From: Paramecium sonneborni
Taxonomy: Eukaryota > Ciliophora > Oligohymenophorea > Peniculida > Parameciidae
Assembly (NCBI GenBank): GCA_905182985.1
Contig: CAJJDN010000005.1
Location: 546,648-610,647 of the forward strand
Length of the DNA: 64,000 nt
Direction: 5' to 3'
Shown here: positions 37,474 through 49,188 of the stretch, one piece after another
Numbering within the stretch: position 1 is the stretch's first letter
How the letters are laid out: the number at the start of each line of letters is the position of its first letter
Made by a program: the position numbers and the translations under genes
The notes under the pieces: generated by a model
What the model saw: the letters and a program-made list of their open reading frames with translations, nothing else
What the model was told of the DNA's origin: nothing
Databases searched by the model: none

Positions 37474-38213
37474 TATTTGTACTTTTTAAAGCAAACAATA
37501 GAAACCCTCGCAAAAATCTAATAAAAATTAACAAAGCCGAGTGTTTTATTTCTAAGAAGAGGAAATTCTTTTAAAAAAGCAAGAAATATAAAAATTGAGT
37601 ATAACTTCTCTTAAACATCTTTACAATAAATATTAATTTATTGATAATTCTTACTTTATGAATGAATTAGAATTTTAATGTTTTCATCATTTTATAAACT
37701 CTTGAATCCATTTTTTTTACTTTATTAGAAATTTATATTTATTTTACTAATATATAATAATTTAATATTATAATAATTTAATAGAAATAATGTTAATTTT
37801 TTGAACTATTAACAAATTTATAAATATATTTTTTTTTAATTGAATTCGATAAAATAGTTATCTTATATAGCACAAATTCATTTAAAATTTTACTTATTTC
37901 TAATCCCATTGCATAAAGAGTCAATTTTCAGCAATTTAAAAGTAAAAACTTTCAATTGATATAAAAAATAAGATTAACGATTCATCTTTTAGAAAAATAA
38001 TCTAATTATTGTTTGAAGATTCTTCTTTCCTTTATTCAAATTTATTAAAGGAGTTTAAACACTGATATTCATTATTCAATAATTAGAGCTAAAATAATAA
38101 GAAAAATAAAAAATTTTAATTGAAATCAGCATTTCAATAAGTTGACCACTTTGTTTTAAATTGTGTATAAATATATGAAAATAAAAAATTCATTTAGCTT
38201 TCTGGCATTTTTT
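37474..38213. other. Intergenic region
   Basis: This is 740 bp with no convincing frame. A short patch at about 37500-37580 is somewhat more GC-rich than the rest (GAAACCCTCGC, AAAGCCGAGTG) and could be a small non-coding RNA or an old exon, but I find no diagnostic box or fold. Confidence 0.35.
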
Positions 38214-38840
38214 TCAGCATTTCTATAAATTAAGTCTTATATTATTTCTGTATTAAACATGATGACTAGTTGATCTGATATTTGAATTATACACATATCC
38301 AATAGCTTCTTTCTTTAAAAATCTGTTTGCTATAATTCTAAATAATTTTAATTGGCTATCATCTTTTAAGTATTTCTTTATATGGTTGATGTTTTTGATG
38401 TTATTTTTTAATTGTGTTAAGATTTTTAAAAATTCTATTCCTTATTTTTCATCTAGATACTTTAATATCTCGATTCTCTATCTAATAATGTATTAGACTA
38501 TAGCTTTTGCGTAATTTTTTTATATGTTTGTAGACTTTTGCGACAGATTTAATGCTAATATCTATTTTTTTGATTTCAGTTTATTTGTCATTATTATTGA
38601 ACCATTACTTTCTTCTTATTATTTCTCTTTTATTTAGACCTAAGATGTCTCAGTAGGTAATTTTGACACCTCTGATGCAATATTCTTTTCTATTTAGGTA
38701 GGTAATTATTGTAAATATTAATTTTTGAAGTAAAGTTCTTGTTATCCGATATATCCTTAGACTATTGGCATATAATAAATTGGATAGATAATTGGTTATT
38801 GGCTTTGAATGTAAGCAGTGGGAAAGGATTGATTCCACAT
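38214..38840 (-). CDS. Unknown protein, 208 aa, intronless
   Basis: One frame from ATG 38840 to TGA 38214 with TAA/TAG as Gln. The N-terminal 40 residues are aromatic and Pro/Gln-rich (SQQPIIYPIYYMPIVQGY), followed by a polar Glu/Gln/Ser linker. A C-terminal ~100-residue alpha-helical block follows (KQGIEFLKILTQLKNNIKNI, then HIKKYLKDDSQLKLFRII and FLKKEAIGYVYNS). The tail block resembles short helical modules I have seen repeatedly in Paramecium-specific hypothetical proteins, but I cannot name it. Confidence 0.55.
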
Positions 38841-38952
38841 TAGTTTTAATTATTATTTAAGCGATTTCATTTTACCTTTAAAAGAAAAAATTTCGGTTTA
38901 TTTCCTTATGAAATAATTATTGAATTTTATAAAAATTTTGTATTTTATTAAA

Positions 38953-39041
38953 GTGACTACAACTGAAAAGCCTACTCTACTGTAAACTTATCAGAATGAC
39001 CCTATTTAAGATATGTATGAATCTCTTATCTAATATATGAG
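38953..39041 (+). pseudogene. Possible 5' coding remnant with ATG changed to GTG
   Basis: Immediately after AAA the sequence GTGACTACAACTGAAAAG reads V-T-T-T-E-K-P-T-L-L-Q and continues TYQNDPIQDMYESLIQYMR, a well-balanced protein-like stretch that ends at an AG|GTAAAA splice-like junction. No ATG precedes it in frame. It looks like the first exon of a gene whose start codon mutated from ATG to GTG and whose later exons have decayed. It is only 29 codons, so chance cannot be excluded. Confidence 0.3.
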
Positions 39042-39503
39042 GTAAAAAGGTATCTTATGTTAATTTTTTCTAAAATGAGATTTTTCTACAATACTTTTTC
39101 AGTTATATTACTAAGTAAAATTTGGAAATTTTTTTTTAAATATTGAAATTTTTGATTATCTGTAATTTAATCTTAATCAACCCTATGACTTAACAAAAAT
39201 ATTCTTAGTTTCAATATTTTCACGGTTTTCATATTAATAATAAAATTTTTCATTTTTCATTCATCAAATTAATTATACTCTTATTTACTTCAAATGTGTG
39301 AACATAAAAATTAGCTAAGAACTAAAATTAAAATGAATAAAGCATCCGAATTTTGCATCTGATTATAAAATATACTAAATTATAGATTCATCTTATTCAA
39401 TTTATTGTTTAAAAAAAACGATAAATGCATATCAGCTTCAAAAATCTATAGCAACTTATTTTCTGAATATGTCATTTTTTTCGTAGGGGAGTATAGGTAA
39501 AAA

Positions 39504-39731
39504 TCATTAATTGTTATTGTTTTGGGAATTGGAATCTAAATTTTTATTTTTGTTATGAAAATGATGATAATATCTGATACATATTTCTAATTTATCATCT
39601 GTCATATAATTCCAAATTAAATAATCAATTATGCATGACATGTTTTTTTCTTAATCATAAATCAAAAATAATTTTTTTATTAATGTGATTCCTATATTAC
39701 TATAAAAATAATATTTTAAATTTACCAACAT
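39504..39731 (-). CDS. Possible small protein or remnant, 75 aa
   Basis: ATG 39731 to TGA 39504. The product starts hydrophobic (MLVNLKYYFYSNIGITLIKK) and then reads as a plausible globular stretch (MSCIIDYLIWNYMTDDKLEI, CIRYYHHF), ending in an Asn/Gln-rich tail. No domain is recognised. It may be a genuine small protein or a fragment of a decayed gene. Confidence 0.25.
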
Positions 39732-40166
39732 ATTAATATAGTACTTTATAAAAAGTTAATTAAAAATGTATTTTAAAAAAGAGTAATATTTTCGATTTAC
39801 ATACTACATATTTATGAGTATTTTAAAACCCTTTTTTAATATCATGAGTCTCCCTTTTTTGAATTTAAATTATAATTTAATTTAACAAAAAAAGGGTATC
39901 ATATATTATTATAGATAAAAGTTTAATAGAGCTGATAGACATTCCATAAAGTTAAGAAGCAGATACAACAAATTTATAGAATAAAACTAGAGACTATTAA
40001 AGCCATCTGAGAGTAGATTAAAAAAGAGAAATAAATATCAATAATGATTTAAATGAATCAATAGAGGATAATTTAAAGTGAAATTATATCTTATAATAGT
40101 AAAAAATGCTAGAATTTAGTTGTGAGTTTTAAAAATAATTTCAATAATAATATCAATTTGTTTTAT

Positions 40167-41160
40167 TCAAAAAAATTACCACCATGATTTTTCTGATTAT
40201 GGTCTATTTCTACTAGATGATAAAAGTCCACAGCATAATCCATTATTATTTCCAGACGCTTTGACTCCTTCTTATTTGATAACTTATTATTAAATAATTT
40301 GAGGTCTATGAGAGAATATTTTGTATTAAGTAGGTTTGACATCTTTAAGCATTTTTTAAACTTCCTCTTTTGCACAATGATGTTTTGATAATTATAAAGC
40401 TGTTTTGCCTTTAGTACTTAATTTTTCTTTTGATGCTCCTCTTGAGAGTAAGAATCGTATTACATCTAAATTTACTCTTAAATCTCTTGGATTTAATTTA
40501 TCTTTAACTGAACAAAATAACATTAATAATGTATATCCTTTTTCTACATTTACTACTGCATCAATATTTGCTCCATTATCAATCAACAATTCAGCCAGTT
40601 TAAAACATAATTGTTTGTTCTCGAAGTAATTAGTTTCTTCTTCTAACCTACTGAAACAATAAAATAAAGGCACTGATCCTTTAGAATCTGCTTAATTTAC
40701 ATTAGCATCTTATTAGACTAGTAGCTCAGCTATTTCATAATATCCATTGCTACAAGCTAATTTTAAAGCTGATAATTCTTATGGTTTACTAACCATATTA
40801 ACTTCTATTGCTTCATTTTGTAATAGCAACTTTACTATTTCTAACTAACCTGTAGCAACTGCCAAAGATAAAGGAAATATTTATTTATCTATAAAATCTT
40901 CACTAAATTCTTCTAAATAATTTAAATCTCTAAGATGGATTTTCATTGATTTTAATTAATCTATGTTACCTTCATAAATAGAGTGTAAAATTAATTATTC
41001 TATATTGCAAATATTTGTATTCGAAAAACGATATGCTAATATAGATGAATAATTTATTACTTGATTCATCTTTCTTGATTTCTATAGTTTGCATATCTGG
41101 ACTAGGATCAGCATTCACTTATGGTAATTCTCCAATTACCTAATGAGAATTTGATCTCAT
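40167..41160 (-). CDS. Ankyrin-repeat protein, 322 aa
   Basis: ATG 41160 to TGA 40167, with one 25-nt intron. Residues ~90-270 hold about four ankyrin repeats: FPLSLAVATGQLEIVKLLLQ, SALKLACSNGYYEIAELLVQ, FKLAELLIDNGANIDAVVN and LDVIRFLLSRGASKEKLSTKG followed by KTALQLSKHH. The third repeat is expanded by an insertion (SVPLFYCFSRLEEETNYFEN). The N-terminus and the ~55-residue Gln/Ser-rich C-terminus, ending in KSWWQFF, are probably disordered. Ankyrin repeats are protein-interaction modules; nothing indicates the partner. No membrane helix or enzymatic domain is attached. Confidence 0.88.
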
Positions 41161-41633
41161 TATTTTTTTATATTTTATAATTATTTTGTATGTTAAAATT
41201 AAATTCAGAACTAAAATTCAAAGTTTAGAACATTTAAAATTAAATCAATATACAAAAATTTCTATTTTTTCAAAAAAGTATAAGTTATTCTTTTGAAGTA
41301 TAAAAATTTCAAAAAAATTCAAAGATATGTTCTATTGCATCAGGATATAATATTTAGAAGAAAATAGCTTTTAATATTCAATTTAATATATAAAAATAAT
41401 AATTTCAATTTCTGAACAAGTTATCATGTAAAATAGTAAATAAAATAATAAAAACCTGATGATTACTGATTTAAAGTAGGTTCTGTTGTTCTAAGAATAT
41501 TTTTAGTTAAATATAAAATTAAAATGTTGAATCTTGTAATTTAATAATAAAATTACAATTCAAAAATAAATCTTTAAAAGTTTTTGTTTGTGTAAATTTA
41601 TAAAGGTAAGAAATCTGAGGTCATTATTAATGG
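41161..41633. other. Divergent intergenic region
   Basis: This is 473 bp of AT-rich DNA between the ankyrin gene start and a small plus-strand frame. Nothing recognised. Confidence 0.5.
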
Positions 41634-41882
41634 ATGTCGAGGTAGTTGAAAGGAAATCGAACTGAAGGTTAAAAGAATGTAGTATTTCTTAATTTATTTA
41701 AAAATAAAGATAATAGGTATTTTTAGTGAAGCAAATCTAGAAGAGAATATGATAAATATTATGATAGATAAGAAATAAGAAGGAATGAAGTGGTAAAGAA
41801 TAATTGGGAAATTTAAAAGACTATGTAATTGATGAAGAAGAAATTAAAAAATACAATAAAAATTTGTAGTTACTTTAAATGA
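41634..41882 (+). CDS. Possible small basic protein, 74 aa
   Basis: ATG 41634 to TGA 41880 with one 24-nt intron (GTATTT...TCTAG). The product is very basic and helical: MSRQLKGNRTEGQKN, then NLFKNKDNRREYDKYYDRQE and IRRNEVVKNNWEIQKTMQLM. The splice is canonical and the spliced length is a multiple of three, which supports a real gene. No family is recognised. It could bind RNA or be a ribosome/spliceosome-associated small protein (speculative). Confidence 0.4.
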
Positions 41883-41945
41883 TAATCATAATTGATGATC
41901 ATAATATCTTGAAAGTTAATTAATTTTTGAATAATTAATTTATAA

Positions 41946-42841
41946 TCAATCATCTAAAGATTTAGTTACTTTTTCTTTTTTGATTTCTTGTTGTTCTTGA
42001 GTATCTTAAGTATTTTAAGGTTATTTTTTTTAGAAAAATTTACCAATTCCATTTTTAAATTATTATTCTTTGTATTCTTCAAGAGTGATTAAACATTTTT
42101 CACTTTTTTCTTTAATATTATTAACATATGGAGCTACTTTAGTAACTTAAACTTATCCCCAAATTTTCTTCTATGAATTCAATATTTTTTTATCTATAAT
42201 ATCAAAGAAACCACTATAATAATAATATAAATTTACACTTTTGGATTAATCCATAGATCTATTTCATCATCTTCTAATAATACAGGCATTCTATCATGAA
42301 CTTTAGCATAATCTCCAAAAGCATCTCTTGTTAAAACAAAGATTTCATCATCATCTGTATACATAGCAGCTAAATATAATGGTTTATTTGTAGAGAATTT
42401 AAATGGCTCTTTTTTTTTATTCCATTCATAATATCCATCAGCAATAATGACACATCTTTTTTTATCTAAGAATGGTTTAAATGTATGCTTTTCATGCATT
42501 TCTTCTATTCTGGCATTTATAATAAGATTAAATTTCGTTTGGAATCCCCATTTAAAAAAATCAAGTCCTCTTTTATTCTTTTACTTTTCTATCACTTCTT
42601 AACTTTCATCTTCATTCTATTATTCAATCTCAGAATGTTAATTCTAATTGTCTTAATTATTATTTTATTCTTCATATTCTTCAAAATTATCATCATCTTC
42701 AACATATCTAATTGCTGGAATATAATTAGTTGGTCCCATATTATATGTTGGATTAAAATTAGCAGTATTTCTAACTCTTCTTGTTTGAGCAAATTGTAAT
42801 AATTGTGCTATATTATGAATCTAAAATATTCGTCCGCACAT
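41946..42841 (-). CDS. HMCES: SRAP-domain protein, HMCES/YedK family, 290 aa
   Basis: ATG 42841 to TGA 41946, with one 23-nt intron. The N-terminus is MCGR, giving the catalytic Cys2 after Met removal. The other SRAP hallmarks follow in order: FNPTYNMGPTNYIPAI, FFKWGFQTKFNLIINARIE, RCVIIADGYYEW (catalytic Glu) and KVHDRMPVLLEDDE (catalytic His). These residues form the thiazolidine cross-link to abasic sites in single-stranded DNA and shield them at replication forks. A ~40-residue acidic, Asn/Gln-rich insertion interrupts the domain near residues 52-90. The C-terminal ~90 residues are charged and Gln-rich, with no recognisable PCNA-interacting motif. It is divergent from SND1 with 179 bp between starts. 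Confidence 0.95.
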
Positions 42842-43020
42842 TATCAGAATATCACTATTTAGATTAAATAATAAAAATTGAATTTCCAAAAACAACTTAT
42901 TTCATCAAATATTCAAATTCATTTTATGATTTTACAAATTTGAAATGTAATTCCAATAATATTGAATGAATAAATGTTTATGTTTTTAATACAAGAGATT
43001 AATATTTTAAATATATTTAA

Positions 43021-45626
43021 ATGGCTTTATAACCTTGCAAAATTTTATCTATTATTTCCCCTAATCAATTTATGATTTAAACTTAATAATAGAAGGTTGT
43101 TATTGTTGGTGATGGAATTCCTAATTTCTTAACAAGAGATTAATTGTCTGTGAAAGAAAAAACTCTTGAGAAATTTTTAGAATAATTATAATATGTCAAT
43201 AAGGATGCTTTATACATATCTAGATAAAATCAAATCTAAATCAATGGAAATGATTTAATTTAAAATATTGATGATAGTGTCGAAATCTAATTAAATTTAA
43301 TTGGTGTTAAGAGCAAAACACCTAAAATATGTTAACCCTTAAATTAATTTATTAAAGAAATGAGAAACAAGACAATTAATGCCATTTTGGTATCTTTTGA
43401 ATGTAATAGTCTAAATTTTTTATTCAAAAATGACACTATAATATCTTTAGTACCTAATGCCATAGTAATTGATGGTAATTGTTATTATACCATAAGATTT
43501 TGGAATAAAAGATTAAGAATATGCTAAATTAATGTAGATGGAATGGTTGAATAAGGAGTTTAGTATTACTTTTAAAGGAACATCTACAATAGCTATCTTC
43601 TAGAATGATAATGCTATACATATTCCAATTTTAAGAGCTGAATTACATTATATTAATTAACCAAATGTTGAATTAAGTAATGAATTTTACTCATCTTTAA
43701 TTCAAAAAGGTTTTGCGCATATTAGTGATTGGGGGTATATAAATAAATAAGTTAGGAAATTAAATTTATCATAAAATTCATTCCAGTTGTTACATTAATG
43801 TTAGGAAGAGGCAAAAAGATTAAATTTAGGAATGTGGAAAAGTGGAGAATTAGATAGAAGTATGCTTAATTCTTTGACTTCATAAATAAAAGGATAAGTA
43901 ATTGAAATTATTGAAGCAAATTAATTTTATATTAAGACTGATAGAGAAACTTTAAATATTAAATTAGAGAGAATTTTTATTGAAGGTTTAGAAGCAAAAG
44001 AATTTACAAGAAGATTATTGATTGGAAAATAAGTTTACATTTTATAAGTTGGTGATAATTCTCCTATTTATACAATATAATTAATTGAAAATAATCTTGA
44101 TATAGAAGAAGAACTTATTTCAAATGGATGGGCTACACCAAAAGAGAATCATCCTGGCTTATCAAAATTCAAATATTAATAATATTAATAACTTAATTAG
44201 ATTGCTAAATAAAAAAGATTAGGATAATATAGTGAAGAATTGACTTGGAGAATTGAAGATTAAACTCATTCTAAATAAGGGAAATGTGTAAATGAAATAA
44301 TTTGGTCAAGTATATAAAGAGATAAATAAAGTGCTAAATAATCTGGAACAAGCACAGGAATCAGTATAAAGGAAGATTATTAATTAGAAGCAGTTGTAGA
44401 TAAAATTAATATTAATGGATTTTTATAATTGAGCATTATTAAATATCATTCTTTAATCAATTTCTAATTAAATGGAATTACTAATTTAGTAGAATTTGAA
44501 ACGAGTTTTCCAACAATAATAAAATATGAAGAATAAAGAAAATAATATACTTATAATTTGTTAATGTAAAGAAATGTTTGGGTTAATTTTGAGCATTTTA
44601 ATATTTAAGAAAATATATTCTATGGTAAAATTTATCAAAGAAAAAACAATAAAGACAGTGATTTTATAATAAATTTATTATAAGAAGGTTTAACATTTAT
44701 GAAGAGTAATTCTGATTATTTTGATAAATATGAGGAGGCTTAAAAATAAGCAGAAGAAAATAAAAAAGGATTCTGGAATGAATCATATTCAAATTTTATA
44801 TTGGATTTTATTCATAATAAATAAACATTGAAAAGGTAAGTAAATGCAGCAGAACATTTATAAGAACATGATAATTAATAAATGGAATAAGTAATTATTA
44901 CAGTTGTTAATGATTGTAATGAATTTTATATTAGAAAATCAAATAATCCTGAATTCGAGGAGTTAGAAATTTAGATTGAAAATGCACAGTTAATTGTAAT
45001 AATATTTATTATATATTAAACAGCCTTTAAAAAAACCTGTTAAAAAGGGAACACTTTGCTTAGCCAAATTTACAGAAGACAATAGAATATATAGAGCATA
45101 AGTAATTTAAGCATTTAAGAATGACAGATTCTTGGTTAAATTTATAGACTATGGTAATAATGATGAAATTGGATTTAATGAAATGGGAGTGTTACCTGCA
45201 TAATTTACACATATACCTTAATAAACAAGAATGTGTGCTTTGGCATATTTAAGAGTTCCATATTAAACTCATGAATTTTCAGATGAGGCTGCTGAAATTT
45301 TGAGAGAATTGATACTTGAATAATTTTTTGATTGTAAAGTTAAATACATAGAAAAAAGTACAAATAGGCATTTTGTAACTTTATAACATTAAGGTCAGAT
45401 AGATGAATTATAATTTAGTATTAACAAATTGGCTTTGGATAGAGGGTAATAACAAATTTATAAATTTAGAATAGGGCGTATAGATCATCGATAACCTTAT
45501 AATCCATTAAAAGAATTCTAAATTAGTGAACAAGATGCAAAAGCAAATGGAATTGGTATATGGGGATTTGATGATTGTTTGGAAGATGAGAAATAATTTG
45601 AAGATGAGTATGACTTTTATTCGTGA
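43021..45626 (+). CDS. SND1: Tudor-SN (SND1/p100): staphylococcal-nuclease repeats plus Tudor domain, 851 aa
   Basis: ATG 43021 to TGA 45624; introns of 22 and 28 nt. Four diverged SNase-like OB folds occupy the first ~600 residues (with strings such as DQEYAKLMQMEWLNKEFSIT, LIGKQVYILQVGDNSPIYTI and a final FVNFEHFNIQ region). A clear Tudor domain follows (KKGTLCLAKFTEDNRIYRAQ, then FLVKFIDYGNNDEIGF), whose Tyr/Phe/Asp cage residues bind methyl-arginine. A fifth split SNase half with DAKANGIGIWGFDDCLEDE ends the protein. Domain order and length (~850 vs ~910) match SND1, which acts in RNA decay, splicing and small-RNA pathways. The usual SNase catalytic residues are not evident in the first repeats. 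Confidence 0.88.
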
Positions 45627-45932
45627 TTTAATATATATATTTTATTATTATGGGGTAAAGTCAAAATTTAAATTATTTATGCAATTGTTGGATATGATTT
45701 TGGAGAATTGATTTGAAAATATTTATATTACAGTTTTTATAAAAGATGTATAAAAATATTAAGTTTTTTGATCTATTTCTCAAACATCTGAAATGTCTTG
45801 ATAGATGATGAGAAAACAAACTTATCTAATTTAGAAATGAATTTATTTATATAAAGATTGATCTTTAACAAATGTGTGTATAAAAAGTGTAATTAATAAG
45901 AGGTGTGATTAAATCATAAAATAATTATAGAT
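45627..45932. other. Intergenic region
   Basis: This is 306 bp between two plus-strand genes, AT-rich, with nothing recognised. Confidence 0.5.
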
Positions 45933-47423
45933 ATGGATTAATAATAAGGAATTCCTGCTGAATAAATAAACTAATTGGTAAATAAGCATTTCGATGATGC
46001 ATTACCAAAATTGATAGAGATTCTAAAGATTCCTAGTTAATCAAGAATGTTTGACCCAGAATATTTAACAAATGGATTATTGTTAAAAACAGCATAAGAA
46101 TTCCGAGATTATATATTGGGAGCCAATTTAAAGAGTAAGAAGAATAAATATAAAATTATTTAGATGCTAAAGTAGAGCTATTAGTAGATGAGGGATATTC
46201 TCCATTCTTATTTGTTGAAATAGATGGATCAGATGGTTAGACAGATGGAACAGTGTTATTTTATGGTCATATGGATAAGTAACCACCATTTAATGGTTGG
46301 AAAGAAGGATTGAGTGCATATGAACCAAAAATAGTAGATGATAAATTATATGCAAGAGGAGGAGCAGATGATCATTATTCAGTATTAGGAGCAGTGATAG
46401 CAATTAGAACAATATAAGAGTTAGGTTTAAAACATCCAAGAATTGTAATGACATTTGAAGCAGATGAAGAAAGTGGATCTGCACATATAGATCATTATTT
46501 GGCAAAATTAAAAGAGAAAATTGGAGATGTTGATTTAGTTGTTTGTTTAGATTCAGGATGTGGTAATTATGAGTAATTATGGATAACTACAACATTGAGA
46601 GGTATGGTAGGTGCATGTGTTACTGTTAAAGTTTTAGATGAAGGAGTTCATTCAGGTGATGCATCAGGTGTTGTACCATCTTCATTTAGAATCTAAAGAC
46701 TTCTATTAGATAGAATTGATAATCCAAACACTGGAGAAGTTGTTGAAGATTTCTAAGTTAACATTCCAGGAGAAAGATATTTATAAGCTTAAAAAGCAGC
46801 TGAAGTATTAGGTAAATCTACTTTAACTAAATTCCCATTCTATGGAACTACTTAACCAACCACTCAAGATTATTTTAAAGCATATTTAAATAGAATATGG
46901 AAAGCTTAACTATCAGTTGTTGGAGCTGAAGGATTACCTTAAGCAAAAACTGCTGGTAATGTACTTAGACCTGAAACTACTCTTAAATATTCTTTAAGAT
47001 TACCACCCACCAAAGATCCTAAAGAAGCAGAAGCTGCTTTTGTTAAAATTGTAATTCTATTTATACTAATTATAGTTAACTACTAATGTTCCATATAATG
47101 CTACTGTTAAAATCAATGGATTAGGATCTGGTTCTGGATTTAATGCCCCATCAAATTAACCATATCTTGATTCACTTATTTAAAGTGCTTCCTAATTATT
47201 CTATAAAAAAGATGCATAAACTTTAGGTGAAGGAGGATCTATTCCACTTATGAATACACTTAAAGAATAATATCCTAAAGCTTAATTTATTGTCACTGGT
47301 GTTTTAGGACCAAACTCTAATGCACATGGACCAAATGAATTCATGCATATTCCATTCACTAAAAACTTAATTAGTTGCATTACATACATTGTAACTGGTC
47401 TACAAATACATTTAAAGAAATGA
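45933..47423 (+). CDS. M20 metallopeptidase (CNDP/dipeptidase type), 478 aa
   Basis: ATG 45933 to TGA 47421; introns of 29 and 25 nt. The full M20 metal-binding pattern is present in order: VLFYGHMDKQPP (His), YARGGADDHYSVLGA (bridging Asp), TFEADEESGS (Glu-Glu), VVCLDSGCG (Asp) and LGPNSNAHGPNEFMHI (His). The lid domain carries LRGMVGACVTVKVLDEGVHS. This corresponds to cytosolic non-specific dipeptidase/Dug1-like or bacterial M20 dipeptidases, which hydrolyse dipeptides with two zinc or manganese ions. No signal peptide, so probably cytosolic. Locally higher GC and few introns suggest good expression. Confidence 0.95.
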
Positions 47424-48130
47424 AATAAATCATACAAATGATTTATTATTCAAAATCATAAAAAATTAAGCTCATCTTTTTCATATATTTCTTACTTCTA
47501 CTTTTTGCTCAAGAAAATCATAATATATTTTTTTCATTTATTTTGTTAAATACAATTATTTCATATTGTTTTAACAATTTCATGTTAGCTTAGGGAAAGC
47601 TGATTCAACCTAAAACTTTTCTCCTTTTAAGGTTCTCAATTCAGAATCTTTTGGATAATCAACAATAGAAAAAATACAATCTAGGTATTATTAAAGAATT
47701 ACTTAAATCATAAATAAATAAATTTTCATGGAAAGAGTAAACGAAGTACATTTATTGTTGTGAAGAGTTTATGCAATAATTTTCCAAAGTTTTCTAAATG
47801 TATTTATTATTTTTATCCTTTAGAATGTTAATGTATCGATTAATTCTCTTCACATTTTATATTAAATGACAACGGTCAATTTCAAATTAATCAAGCAATT
47901 CTTGATTTTAAACTTGAGTAATTAAAAATCATCATTGAAACATGATTAAATTTGATTATAATTAAAGACAAATGTAAGCATTATAAAAATAAATTCATCA
48001 TTAAAAAAGAGAGTACCATATCAATAAATTCAAATATAAATGAATGCTAAAAATAATTATAAGATATATAATTATTACATTTGAGTAAAATGAATTAATA
48101 TTATGAAATATAAATATAATAATATAACCT
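47424..48130. other. Intergenic region with an uncertain small frame
   Basis: The region has no recognised feature except a plus-strand frame at 47582-47869 (listed separately). From 48016 onward it is part of the 1,173-bp duplicated block. Confidence 0.4.
47582..47869 (+). CDS. Possible small protein or remnant, 95 aa
   Basis: ATG 47582 to TGA 47867 is open. The product begins MLAQGKLIQPKTFLLLRFS and continues with basic helical sequence (YNLGIIKELLKSQINKFSW) and a hydrophobic C-terminus. A second frame over the same DNA also looks protein-like at its 3' half (QNFSPFKVLNSESFGQS), which suggests a decayed or frameshifted gene rather than a clean one. Confidence 0.25.
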
Positions 48131-48547
48131 ATGGGTGCTATCTGTTGCACAGAATAATTTGAGAGAGGAGGGGAATTAGATATTAAAATAAGTAAATTAG
48201 AAGCAAATAATTAATAAATGGGAAACGAAACTGTTACTATTTCAAAGGAATTATATGATAGTAAGGATAAAACATAAGGATAATTGGAAATATGTTATTC
48301 ATGCCAAGTGTTGAAAATTCAATGCGAATGCAAATCAATATAAAAATTACATGGAGACATGGATGAAGAAGAAATATTTGTACATTCATCTCGATCTTTG
48401 GATAGTTCATCCTCTGAATCACGTCCTGATGATACAAACACTAAAAAAACCATTTTAAAACATCAATTACATTATATTTCAAATACATAATAATAGCAAA
48501 TTCAAATAAAAAAGAAGGTTAGATTCGATTTATCTAAGAAATAATGA
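48131..48547 (+). CDS. Small N-acylated-type protein, 138 aa (left copy)
   Basis: Intronless, ATG 48131 to TGA 48545. The N-terminus MGAICC fits N-myristoylation at Gly2 followed by palmitoylation at Cys5/Cys6, i.e. a membrane-tethered cytosolic protein. A C-x2-C / C-x-C group follows (ICYSCQVLKIQCECKS), possibly metal-binding. A Ser-rich acidic stretch (SSRSLDSSSSESRPDD) and a basic tail (KKKVRFDLSKKQ) with a possible PP1-docking K/R-V-x-F (KVRF) complete it. Family unknown. It is exactly repeated at 49304-49720, probably as an assembly artefact, so only one gene should be counted. Confidence 0.7.
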
Positions 48548-48589
48548 TATAAACTAATATTTTTTGTTTTACTTAATATAAATATACAT

Positions 48590-49187
48590 TCACTCTACTT
48601 TCTCTTTGTCTTTATTATCTACACCTTCTTTTGGAGAGGATTCATCTTCAGATGAATTTTTTTCTCCCTATCTTTTAGGTGATGATTTATCTGCATCAAA
48701 TTCTTTTGCTTTAACTTTCTTTTTTTCTTTCTTTTCTTTTTTATTTCTTTCAGGAACACAACAAACTAAAAATATTATAAAACATAATTTACTTATATAT
48801 GAAAGTAAAACACCTACTAAACCAAATGAAGAGAGAACAAGCCATTCTTTTAATTCAAAAATTGATAAATCAGATATTTCTTATGATTTATTTTTATTAC
48901 GCTATCTCTTTCTTCCTGAATCTGATTAATCATTTCCATCATCACCACCTTCAAAGTCTTTTTTTTATTAGTTAATCATATCATCAATTGATTTTATGAT
49001 CTTCATAATTTCATTTTTTTTAGAGCTCTTCTTTTTTGATCCAAACTTGCTTAAATCCGCTTTTTCAACTAAATGTTTATGAGCTTCTAAATTTATTTTT
49101 TATGTTTGTAATTATTGAATAATCTATTGAATAAAATAACTCTTACCTCCATTGTCTCTTATGTAGAGATGCTCTCTAAACATTATT
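48590..49187 (-). CDS. Type I membrane protein, 3' part (left copy, truncated at gap)
   Basis: This is the left-hand copy of the gene described at 49763-50562. Its stop is TGA 48590 and its frame is intact, but the 5' exon is cut by the N at 49188, so the signal peptide and first ~60 codons are missing. It should not be counted as a separate gene or as a truncated paralogue if the duplication is artefactual. Confidence 0.7.
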
Positions 49188-49188
49188 N
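49188..49188. other. Assembly gap placeholder (single N)
   Basis: This is the only ambiguous base in the window, sitting precisely at the junction of two identical 1,172-base blocks. Confidence 0.98.

Larger units (their letters stand above)
38841..40166. other. Long intergenic region with gene remnants
   Basis: This is 1.3 kb between two minus-strand genes. It holds an apparent start-less 5' coding remnant at 38953-39041 and a small minus-strand frame at 39504-39731 (both listed separately). The rest is AT-rich, with long T runs and no frame, repeat family or RNA that I recognise. Confidence 0.45.
48016..49187. repeat. Left copy of a 1,173-bp-spaced direct duplication (contig end)
   Basis: Bases 48016-49187 appear identical, as far as I compared them, to 49189-50360 with a constant offset of 1,173. 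A single undetermined base (n, 49188) lies exactly between the copies. The copy contains the whole small MGAICC gene and the 3' part of a minus-strand membrane-protein gene, which is cut off at 49187. The simplest reading is two overlapping contig ends joined by a placeholder N without merging the overlap. Confidence 0.9.
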
